Assembly (NCBI GenBank): GCA_910588235.1 | Contig: CAJUOQ010000041.1 | Coordinates: 1-17,080, forward strand | Direction: 5' to 3' | Source of the DNA: an uncultured Atopostipes sp. | Lineage (GTDB): Bacteria; Bacillota; Bacilli; Lactobacillales; Carnobacteriaceae_A | DNA length: 17,080 nucleotides | Notes under the pieces: generated by a model | What the model was told of the DNA's origin: nothing | The model's input: the letters and a program-made list of their open reading frames with translations, nothing else | Databases searched by the model: none | Translations under genes and position numbers: made by a program | In this document: positions 1-6,421 of the stretch, piece after piece | Layout: each line of letters starts with the position of its first letter | How positions within the stretch are numbered: the first letter of the stretch is position 1

Positions 1-71
1 GAGAAAATACTGAGAATTTATGCTTATTTTACTTGAAGTGAATAATTCAGGATAATACTTATATATTATTT

Positions 72-105
72 AAAAGTCTATTCGTTTTTTTGAATAGACT
101 TTTTT
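72..105 (+). terminator. Rho-independent terminator of an upstream transcript
   Basis: A perfect 12-bp stem is formed by AAAAGTCTATTC (72-83) and GAATAGACTTTT (92-103), with an 8-base T-rich loop and a T run at the 3' side. This is a standard intrinsic terminator. It probably ends a plus-strand gene lying left of the window and separates it from the PRD operon. The A run on the 5' arm means it could also work on the minus strand. Confidence 0.8.
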
Positions 106-248
106 AATATCCTAATTTGAGATTTATAACAACTAAAAAGGATATCAAGACAAATCAGGATGAAAATTGAAAGTGAAAAATATTTTATATAAAAATAATA
201 TTCTGATTAAAAACTAAATTACCCTATGATATTTACTTTTATAAAATA

Positions 249-262
249 AGTAACCGCTTACT
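249..262 (+). promoter_or_regulatory. cre-like catabolite-response site
   Basis: AGTAACCGCTTACT matches the Gram-positive cre consensus TGWAANCGNTNWCA at every defined position except the two outermost bases. It lies about 55 bp upstream of the extended -10 element of the PRD operon. Upstream placement of this kind fits CcpA control of a sugar operon. A site for another LacI-family regulator cannot be excluded. Confidence 0.65.
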
Positions 263-265
263 TAC

Positions 266-307
266 TTTCCGAAAAAGTGTGCAAAAAACCGTACTTTTCT
301 TTGGAAA
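266..307. promoter_or_regulatory. Imperfect dyad, possible operator of the PRD regulator
   Basis: Two nested inverted elements flank a centre near 286: TTTCC (266-270) with GGAAA (303-307), and GAAAAAGT (271-278) with ACTTTTC (293-299). The arms are slightly unequal. The dyad covers the -35 region of the promoter with its -10 at 317-322, where a PRD activator of the MtlR type would be expected to bind. The assignment rests on position and symmetry only. Confidence 0.3.
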
Positions 308-313
308 ACAGGT

Positions 314-322
314 TGCTATAAT
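314..322 (+). promoter_or_regulatory. Extended -10 promoter of the PRD-PTS operon
   Basis: TGCTATAAT is an extended -10 (TGn plus consensus TATAAT). No good -35 hexamer lies 16-18 bp upstream, which is consistent with an activator-dependent promoter. The predicted start of transcription (about 329-330) falls right at the Shine-Dalgarno GGAGGAG (330-336), giving a very short leader before the GTG start at 343. Confidence 0.65.
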
Positions 323-342
323 AAATACAGGAGGAGAAAGAA

Positions 343-2424
343 GTGAAAGTACGTACAGAGAAACTCTTCAATAAATTACTGTTCTCACAATATCCAATAA
401 CTATCAAAAAGCTAGCTGATGAAAATAATGTAAGTATAAGGACGATCCGGAATGATATATCAGAAATAAACAGTTATTTGAGTGAAAATTCACTTAAGTT
501 GATTGAGACAATTCGAAATAAAGGATTATTTTTAGATGTAACTAGGACTGATATTGAAAAAATTACTAATTCTCTTTCATTACAAAAAGATAACATTTAT
601 TTAGATAAAGATATCAGACAATTTAACTTAATATTGGAAATATCTCTAGGAACAAAATTTTACGTCTACGAAAAAGAGAAAGAATTTGATGTTTCTAAAA
701 GCACTTTAGACTCAGATATGCGTGACCTTAGAGTTTTATTAGATTCATATAGCTTAGAATTAATTAGTGATGCTAAATATGGTATTAAACTAATAGGTTC
801 TGAGAGAACAATACGTACAATGATATTTGAACAGATTTTTGAAAATTTAGGGACGATGAGTGTGCTTGATTCAACAAAGCATCATTTTCCAGAATTTCAA
901 GTATTGTTCAATTTCATTCCATTGAAAGTTATTTATAGGATAAAGGCTTTATATAATCAATTTCTCTCTGGGCCTAAGGATTATATATATCTAGAACAAT
1001 CTATAATATTTTTGAACATCTGGATTAATAGAAATCATAATGGAAATAAACTGCGAAATAAAGATGAAAAAATTGAAAAACCACCTAAAGATCAATTAAT
1101 TGTATTTATACAACATGTCATATCGGAGTTTAATATAGCTCCAAATGATGTAGAAGTACAATACATTTATTTTATGTTAAATACACTTTTAAACAAAGAT
1201 CAGTACAATTCTACTGACTGGTTAAATGCACAAGTTTTTACTATAAGTTTGATTAATTATGTCGAACAAAAGCTTGATATTTCATTTGACAGAGAATCAG
1301 AAATATTTTACGAGAGATTGCTTGAACATAATTTGAGTTTGTTTCCTAGAATAAAAAATAATATGCAAATTTATAATCCACTTACAGAAAGTATTCGACA
1401 AAATTATCCAGAAATCTTTAAAATGGTTCAAATCTTTACCGCTGAAAATTTATTATTAAATGATAATAAAATAAAAGATGATGAAATCGCTTTTTTGGCC
1501 ACTCATTTTTTAACAGCTGTGAGTAGAGAAAAACAAAGTGAGTTGAGCGTATATAGAGCTGCTGTTTTTTGTAATTATGGATTAGCAACAGGGAATTTAT
1601 TAGCAGAAAATTTAAAACAATTTTTTCCAATTGATGTAATCGCTGTATTGAGTGTGAATGAATTGTATTTATTAGATAAATTAGATGTCGACATTGTGTT
1701 TTCAACATCTCCAATTGAAACTCAGAACTTTCCTTCTCTAGTGATAGATCCAATAATGAATAATAAAAATAGGAGAAATATAAGTCGGTTTTTAGAGGAA
1801 AATATAAAATACAAACAAACATTTTTAATTAATCAGCAAAGCGCTATTAATAATGTATTTAAAGATATCGTGGAAATTTTAGAAAATATATACGGAAAAA
1901 TAAACTCAAAATCTATAGAACAAATAATAGAAGTATTTGATATAAATGGACTAAAAATTAATACAAAGGAGATTCAACCTATGATTGAAAATATTTTATC
2001 GGATGAAGATATTTTATTAAATTTAAAAGTAAATAACTGGGAGGAGGCAATAACTGAAGTAGCTAGCCCTTTGCTGGATAGAAATATAATCGAAGATAGA
2101 TATGTCGATGCAATGGTCAATTCAGTAAAAGAGCATGGCCCTTATATTGTTATAGGCGATCATTTAGCATTAGCACATGCAAGACCTGAAGACGGGGTTA
2201 ATGAACTAGGTTTAAGTGTTGCAACGCTTGAGCCACCGATAAATTTTGGAAATACGGAAACAGATCCCGTAAAAATAATTTTTTGTTTAGCGGCGATAGA
2301 TTCTTACTCACATCTTAATATAATAAAATCATTAATAAATTTATTAAATGATAATTCAAATTTAACGGATATTAAAAATAGCACGAGTAAAACAGATTTT
2401 AAAAATAAACTATTTAAACATTAA
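343..2424 (+). CDS. MtlR/LicR-type PRD transcriptional activator with EIIB- and EIIA-like domains
   Basis: This 693-residue regulator probably senses PTS flux and activates the operon it heads. Visible domains are an N-terminal HTH (about 19-46), a second Mga-like HTH region (about 95-153), PRD1 (about 185-290), PRD2 (about 300-395), an EIIB-like domain (about 404-490, with Cys410 in AVFCNYGLATG) and an EIIA of the mannitol/ascorbate class (about 545-690, with His612 in LALAHARPEDG). PRD2 keeps both expected histidines (H329, H388), while PRD1 seems to lack them. This matches the layout of Bacillus MtlR, where HPr phosphorylates PRD2 and the EIIB/EIIA domains report transporter activity. It has no RNA-binding CAT domain, so it should act on DNA. 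The GTG start is set by GGAGGAG seven bases upstream. The EIIB gene follows after 18 bases. Confidence 0.9.
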   Translation: MKVRTEKLFNKLLFSQYPITIKKLADENNVSIRTIRNDISEINSYLSENSLKLIETIRNKGLFLDVTRTDIEKITNSLSLQKDNIYLDKDIRQFNLILEISLGTKFYVYEKEKEFDVSKSTLDSDMRDLRVLLDSYSLELISDAKYGIKLIGSERTIRTMIFEQIFENLGTMSVLDSTKHHFPEFQVLFNFIPLKVIYRIKALYNQFLSGPKDYIYLEQSIIFLNIWINRNHNGNKLRNKDEKIEKPPKDQLIVFIQHVISEFNIAPNDVEVQYIYFMLNTLLNKDQYNSTDWLNAQVFTISLINYVEQKLDISFDRESEIFYERLLEHNLSLFPRIKNNMQIYNPLTESIRQNYPEIFKMVQIFTAENLLLNDNKIKDDEIAFLATHFLTAVSREKQSELSVYRAAVFCNYGLATGNLLAENLKQFFPIDVIAVLSVNELYLLDKLDVDIVFSTSPIETQNFPSLVIDPIMNNKNRRNISRFLEENIKYKQTFLINQQSAINNVFKDIVEILENIYGKINSKSIEQIIEVFDINGLKINTKEIQPMIENILSDEDILLNLKVNNWEEAITEVASPLLDRNIIEDRYVDAMVNSVKEHGPYIVIGDHLALAHARPEDGVNELGLSVATLEPPINFGNTETDPVKIIFCLAAIDSYSHLNIIKSLINLLNDNSNLTDIKNSTSKTDFKNKLFKH

Positions 2425-2442
2425 TTATAAGGAGGATTTATT

Positions 2443-2748
2443 ATGTCAAAGCCGAATATTTTATTTGTCTGTGGAAATGGATTAGGAAGCAGTTTAGCTG
2501 CACAAATGGCAACACAAGATGTATTAGATATGAAAGGGGTTAAGGTAAATTTAGATCATAGTGATCTTTCATCAGCACGTTCAAAAGATGCAGATATTAT
2601 TGTAAGCGCTTCTAATTTCAAGTCGCGTTTTGAAAATATGCGAGATTCATTAGGTGAAGTAGACATTATATATTTAGATAATATTGTTTCGAAGACAGAA
2701 ATTGAAGAAAAAATAACACCCGTTCTAGAAAAACATGGAATTGTTTAA
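2443..2748 (+). CDS. PTS EIIB subunit, ascorbate (UlaB/SgaB)-like
   Basis: This is a 101-residue stand-alone EIIB that passes phosphate from EIIA to the incoming sugar at the membrane EIIC. The N-terminal ILFVCGNGLGSS is the EIIB phosphorylation loop, with active-site Cys10 followed by a glycine/serine-rich turn, as in the ascorbate/galactitol-type IIB families. The length is normal for a free-standing EIIB. A strong ribosome site (AAGGAGG) precedes the ATG. It lies 18 bp after the regulator, and the EIIC start follows after 21 bp, so the genes are clearly one transcript. Family assignment follows from the EIIC partner as well as the loop. The true substrate need not be ascorbate. Confidence 0.88.
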   Translation: MSKPNILFVCGNGLGSSLAAQMATQDVLDMKGVKVNLDHSDLSSARSKDADIIVSASNFKSRFENMRDSLGEVDIIYLDNIVSKTEIEEKITPVLEKHGIV

Positions 2749-2769
2749 TAATAATTAGGAGTGAAAATA

Positions 2770-4053
2770 ATGGTTGTAATAAACTGGATAATACAGAATA
2801 TTTTAACGCAAGCATCTATTATTATCGGGTTAGTTTCTATGGTCGGATTAATCGCTCAAAGAAAACCTGTTTCTGAAGTAATAACTGGTACTCTTAAAAC
2901 AATACTTGGGTTTCTTGTATTAGGTGCAGGATCTGGAGTTATTGTAGAGAGTTTAACTTACTTTGGCGAAATGTTCTCAGAAGCATTTAATATGCGAGGT
3001 ATAGTTCCATCTATTGAAGCTATAAATGGACAAGCTATGAACGATTTAGGTTTAGGGTCAGCTATTTCTTTAACATTTTTAGGTGTTTTTATCGCTAACA
3101 TAGTCATTGCTAGGTTTACAAAATGGAAATATATTTTTCTAACAGGACAAGCTATTTTATGGATGGCTACCATGACAACTATAGGTGGATATTATATAGG
3201 CTTAAGAGGATGGGCATTGATAGTAGTGGGATCAATAGGAGGAGGAATCTTTGCTGTTGGTATGCCAGCAATAGCACAACCAATTGTGCGAAAGGTAACT
3301 GGATCTGATGATATTGCGCTCGGTCATTTTTGTACTATAGGTTACTTATTTGCAGCAGGAATGGCTTATCTCTTCGGTGAAAAAGGCGAAGACAAGAGTA
3401 CGTTAGAAGAGATAGAATTATCATCATCCTTCGAATTTCTTCAAGATTCATATGTATCAATGATGATTGTTATGGTTCCTGTTTATATAATAACAGCTAT
3501 TTTTGCAGGCCCTGAACTTAGTTTAGAATTCTCTGATCAAAATTATATAATGTTTGCATTTTTACAGGCTATGCAATTTGTAGTTGGTATCTATATCTTA
3601 CTAGCTGGAGTTCGTTTGATGTTAGATGAGTTAATACCTGCTTTCAGAGGAATAGCAATGAAAATTGTACCAGACTCAAAACCTGCATTAGATATACCGG
3701 TCTTATTTCCATATAGTCCGAATTCTGTAATTGTTGGATTTCTAACTACAACTATTGGGGCAGTAATTGCAATGTTTGTATTACCAATATTTGGTTTACC
3801 TATGATTCTTCCAGGTATGATGACGAATTTCTTTGCTGGTGGAGGAGCCGGTATATTTGCAAATCAAGCTGGAGGACGTCGCGGAGCAATAATTGGAGGA
3901 ATTTTACACGGAATCTTTATTACCCTCCTATCAGCTTTATTAGTAGGTGTGTTTGACCAAGTAGGTTTTGTTAATGCAACAGCGACAGATAGCGATACAA
4001 TTGTAGCATTATTGATTTATGCTGTAATAGGAAATTTATTTGGCTTAGGTTAA
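2770..4053 (+). CDS. PTS EIIC permease, ascorbate (UlaA/SgaT) family
   Basis: This integral membrane sugar permease of 427 residues has about ten hydrophobic segments. The N-terminus (NWIIQNILTQASIIIGLVSM) and the early GTLKTILGFLVLGAG block are typical of the UlaA/SgaT family; glycine-rich stretches around PGMMTNFFAGGGAGIF are also family-like. The ATG at 2770 is preferred: AGGAG (2757-2761) sits eight bases before it, while the in-frame GTG at 2761 overlaps that ribosome site and would give three extra residues. It pairs with the EIIB just upstream. Family members carry L-ascorbate and various pentitols or other sugars, so specificity is not predictable. No EIIA is encoded beside it except as the regulator's C-terminal domain. 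Confidence 0.9.
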   Translation: MVVINWIIQNILTQASIIIGLVSMVGLIAQRKPVSEVITGTLKTILGFLVLGAGSGVIVESLTYFGEMFSEAFNMRGIVPSIEAINGQAMNDLGLGSAISLTFLGVFIANIVIARFTKWKYIFLTGQAILWMATMTTIGGYYIGLRGWALIVVGSIGGGIFAVGMPAIAQPIVRKVTGSDDIALGHFCTIGYLFAAGMAYLFGEKGEDKSTLEEIELSSSFEFLQDSYVSMMIVMVPVYIITAIFAGPELSLEFSDQNYIMFAFLQAMQFVVGIYILLAGVRLMLDELIPAFRGIAMKIVPDSKPALDIPVLFPYSPNSVIVGFLTTTIGAVIAMFVLPIFGLPMILPGMMTNFFAGGGAGIFANQAGGRRGAIIGGILHGIFITLLSALLVGVFDQVGFVNATATDSDTIVALLIYAVIGNLFGLG

Positions 4054-4101
4054 AAATCTAGTTGAATCTGTTTGATTATATAAAAAGAAAGGTGAGTATT
4101 T

Positions 4102-4428
4102 ATGACTGATATGGATGAAAAAATAAATAATAGTATCCAAAAATTGAAATCAATGGATGATGAAAATTCTAAAGAATATGCGAAAGAATTAGAAGTTTTA
4201 GGACTAAATTATTATGAAAATAATGAAGAAGAAAAAGCAATTGAAGCATTGGAAAATAGCCTCGAAAAACACGCTACAATAAATGAAGGCTATAAGAAAC
4301 TAATGAATATTTATAACTCTAAACGAGCAGAAGCAGCTAAAAACGGTAATATGAATGAAATTAACATTTGGTTGGATAAAATGGATAAAATGCGAAATAT
4401 TGCTAAAACTGGAACTATATTTAGATGA
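4102..4428 (+). CDS. Small TPR-like hypothetical protein in the PTS operon
   Basis: This 108-residue acidic, helical, soluble protein has no signal peptide. The segment from about residue 24 to 57 (LGLNYYENNEEEKAIEALENSLE) follows the tetratricopeptide pattern, and a second weaker helical pair follows at about 58-90, so it may be a mini-TPR adaptor. AAAGGTGAG precedes the ATG; a second in-frame ATG at codon 4 is a possible alternative. It sits between the EIIC and aldolase genes, 48 bp after one and 13 bp before the other, so it is part of the operon. No catalytic motif is visible. It could bind the transporter, the aldolase or the kinase. Its function is unknown. Confidence 0.75.
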   Translation: MTDMDEKINNSIQKLKSMDDENSKEYAKELEVLGLNYYENNEEEKAIEALENSLEKHATINEGYKKLMNIYNSKRAEAAKNGNMNEINIWLDKMDKMRNIAKTGTIFR

Positions 4429-4441
4429 TGGGAGAATATTA

Positions 4442-5293
4442 ATGTATAGAAATTTAAAAGAAGTTACGGAGTTTGCAGAGAAAACAAATATGACTATTGG
4501 ATCTTTTAATACGCATAATTTAGAAATGCTACCTTCTATATTGAGAGCGGCTAAAAATGTTGGGACACCAATAAGTATTCAAACGAGTGTCGGAACTGCA
4601 GAGTATATCGGTCATTCTATATTAGTTAGTGTAGTAAAAAGCTTTGCAAATAATGAGATGGTTGAAGCAGTATTACACTTAGATCATGCAAAAGATTTTG
4701 ATGATATAAAGAAAGCTATTGACGCAGGTTATTCATCCGTAATGTTTGATGGATCTGACTTACCATTTAAGGAGAATGTTTTAAAAACAAAAGCAATTGT
4801 AGAATACGCACATCCTCGTAATGTTTCTGTAGAAGCTGAGTTAGGGACTATTGGAGGAACTGAAGAGGGCATCACCATTGAATCTAGTGAAGCAGTATTA
4901 ACTGATCCCGAAGATGCTAAAAAATTTGTAGAATTAACTGGGGTAGATTTATTAGCTGTAGCTATTGGAACAAACCATGGACAATACAAATCAAAAACCA
5001 ATTGTAATATTCCATTATTAAAAAGAATTCATTCAGTTGTCGATGTTCCTTTAGTAGTACATGGTGGTACAGGTGTAAGAGAATCAGAATATCCAAACTT
5101 AATTAATAATGGAATTAGGAAATTCAATGTTGGTACTGAACTACTGATTAATTGGAATGAAGAGGCTAAAAACTTGTTTAGTGAAACTCCAGTTGATAGA
5201 TCACTTAGGCATAATGTAATACCAGCAAACGAAGAAATACAACAAATAGTAGAGCATAAACTGAATTTGTTTAGAAATTTAGACAACATGTGA
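4442..5293 (+). CDS. Class II (zinc) ketose-bisphosphate aldolase, FbaA/GatY/KbaY family
   Basis: This cytosolic zinc aldolase of 283 residues should cleave a ketose-1,6-type bisphosphate into DHAP and an aldehyde. The family motifs are present: LDHAKD with catalytic Asp81 and zinc ligand His82, GYSSVMFDGSDLPF (97-109), VEAELGTIGG (130-139), the second zinc ligand His179 in AIGTNHGQYK, His207 in LVVHGGTG, and a phosphate-binding NVGTEL near 229. GGGAG lies seven bases before the ATG at 4442. The same frame is open upstream to 4355, but that part overlaps the preceding gene and has no ribosome site. Sequence alone cannot separate fructose-, tagatose- or other bisphosphate specificity. With a PTS upstream and a kinase downstream, it is likely the cleavage step of a dedicated pathway. 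Confidence 0.9.
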   Translation: MYRNLKEVTEFAEKTNMTIGSFNTHNLEMLPSILRAAKNVGTPISIQTSVGTAEYIGHSILVSVVKSFANNEMVEAVLHLDHAKDFDDIKKAIDAGYSSVMFDGSDLPFKENVLKTKAIVEYAHPRNVSVEAELGTIGGTEEGITIESSEAVLTDPEDAKKFVELTGVDLLAVAIGTNHGQYKSKTNCNIPLLKRIHSVVDVPLVVHGGTGVRESEYPNLINNGIRKFNVGTELLINWNEEAKNLFSETPVDRSLRHNVIPANEEIQQIVEHKLNLFRNLDNM

Positions 5294-5305
5294 TGGTCGA
5301 AAGGT

Positions 5306-5920
5306 ATGATAAAAAAGAATTTAATATTAATTGCAGGAAGCCCAGCTACCGGAAAAAGTTATATTGTAAAAAAAATTACAGATACGTTTAATGGAACTTT
5401 AGTAATTGCACCAGATGATATTAAAGAAATGTATGCTGATTCAATTGGTTTTTCAAATTTAGAGGAAAAGTCGCAATTAGATAAAAAAGTTTGGAATTTC
5501 TATTATTCTATATTACAACAATATATGGAAGCCGGAAAGAGGATAATAATATCTGAATATCCATTTAGCATGAAACAGTATAGTAATTTAAAACGATTAT
5601 CGAAGCAATATGATTATAATGTGATAACTATTCGGTTAGTAGCTGATTTTGAAGTGTTATGGGAAAGAAGATATAAAAGAGATAGAGAACCTGGAAGACA
5701 TCTCAGTCACTTAATGAAATCTTATCATTATGGTGATGAAATTTCAGATAGAGATCAAGCGGACAATCACATTTCTAAAACAGAATTTAAAAAGATTATT
5801 AGGAATAGAAAATATAATGAATTTGAATTAGGGAAACTTATTGAAATTGATATGACAGATTTTAATCAAGTAAATTATAACTCTGTGATAAGATATTTAA
5901 AAAATAATCTAGAATTGTGA
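5306..5920 (+). CDS. P-loop NTPase/kinase (AAA_33-like), possible sugar-phosphate kinase
   Basis: This 204-residue cytosolic protein has a clear Walker A motif GSPATGKS (11-18), followed by a PDD motif (36-38), a hydrophobic strand ending in an acidic residue (RIIISEYPF, about 79-87) and an arginine-rich lid-like segment (LWERRYKRDREPGRH, about 118-132). This is the fold of small P-loop kinases such as the AAA_33, gluconate-kinase and zeta-like group. It is the last gene of the operon, 12 bp after the aldolase, with only a weak ribosome site (GAAAGG) close to the ATG. A terminator follows. Its position suggests it makes the bisphosphate used by the aldolase, but this is an inference; it could instead phosphorylate another metabolite or a protein. 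Confidence 0.8.
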   Translation: MIKKNLILIAGSPATGKSYIVKKITDTFNGTLVIAPDDIKEMYADSIGFSNLEEKSQLDKKVWNFYYSILQQYMEAGKRIIISEYPFSMKQYSNLKRLSKQYDYNVITIRLVADFEVLWERRYKRDREPGRHLSHLMKSYHYGDEISDRDQADNHISKTEFKKIIRNRKYNEFELGKLIEIDMTDFNQVNYNSVIRYLKNNLEL

Positions 5921-5952
5921 TTCTTTATAATGTTGATAAGTTTTGAGATATG

Positions 5953-6002
5953 ATCTCCCTAAAGTAGACACTAAAAACAAAACTACTTTAGGGAGATTTT
6001 TA
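5953..6002 (+). terminator. Rho-independent terminator ending the PRD-PTS operon
   Basis: A perfect 15-bp stem is formed by ATCTCCCTAAAGTAG (5953-5967) and CTACTTTAGGGAGAT (5983-5997), with a 15-base A-rich loop and a T run after the 3' arm. It lies about 30 bases after the kinase stop codon and closes the operon. Confidence 0.88.
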
Positions 6003-6337
6003 TGTATTCAAAGATAATACAAATATTATAGGTTTCTTGAATTGGATACTGATTGATATGGTAATTCCGGAACAGCAGAAATGAGTAAATGCTATGGTTT
6101 TATATCTATTTCGATCAAGCTGATTTTGGAAATAGAACAAAAGAATGATGAAAGAAAAATACCTTTAACTGGTATCAGAAAGTGTTTTAGACTAATGACG
6201 AGTATTTATGTAATAGTAAATGGATTAATTTTTGTAGAAAGCGACATATTAATGAATTAAAATGTAGAGCGCCATCTTTTATTAAAAAATCCTCTCGCTG
6301 TTACTAGACAAACGGAAAGAATAGGTATAAACTATAC
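6003..6337. other. Intergenic stretch without a convincing gene
   Basis: All three plus-strand frames are broken repeatedly. The longest run is a 59-codon frame at 6081-6260 that starts with ATG but has no ribosome site and no recognisable protein similarity. The region may be decayed coding sequence, but no parent gene could be identified. No repeat or inverted ends typical of an insertion sequence were seen. Confidence 0.5.
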
Positions 6338-6355
6338 TTGTGATATAAATCACAA
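6338..6355. promoter_or_regulatory. CRP/FNR-family binding palindrome upstream of the SDR gene
   Basis: TTGTGATATAAATCACAA is a perfect 18-bp palindrome containing TGTGA-N6-TCACA, the recognition pattern of CRP/FNR-family regulators (for example ArcR or Flp proteins in Bacillota). Its centre is about 75 bp before the SDR start. A TTTAAT at 6372-6377 could be the -10 of a promoter activated from a site centred near -38 to -42. A TATAAA at 6326-6331 would instead place the site over the start point and imply repression. Confidence 0.65.
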
Positions 6356-6421
6356 TTAAGGCTTGTGAGGGTTTAATTTCTCAAAAGAATCGGATTGTGA
6401 AAATACGAGGAGGAATAATCG

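Larger units (their letters stand above)
1..342. other. Intergenic region upstream of the PRD-regulator operon
   Basis: No complete gene is visible in this stretch. The first ~60 bases could be the tail of a gene ending outside the window, but no frame is long enough to judge. It holds a terminator hairpin (72-103), an AT-rich stretch without recognisable signals (about 107-240), and then the cre-like site, imperfect dyad and extended -10 promoter of the downstream operon, each listed separately. Confidence 0.6.

Noticed and set aside
72..345. RNA antiterminator (RAT) plus terminator ahead of the PRD gene
   Set aside because: The regulator lacks the RNA-binding CAT domain, the terminator lies upstream of the predicted promoter, and the leader is too short for an antiterminator.
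1436..1822. Minus-strand open frame of 128 codons inside the PRD regulator
   Set aside because: It lies opposite a strongly supported coding frame, has no ribosome site and no recognisable motif; its open length follows from AT-rich codons on the other strand.
4355..4441. Upstream extension of the aldolase frame starting at an earlier ATG
   Set aside because: The extra 29 codons overlap the TPR-like gene, have no ribosome site and do not resemble the aldolase N-terminus; GGGAG before 4442 fixes the start there.
5293..5310. ATG overlapping the aldolase stop (TGATG) as start of the kinase
   Set aside because: That ATG is out of frame with the kinase; the kinase starts at 5306 despite its weaker ribosome site.
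5953..6260. Possible insertion-sequence remnant after the kinase gene
   Set aside because: The inverted repeat is a single terminator hairpin, no matching distant end or target duplication was seen, and the short frames show no transposase motif.
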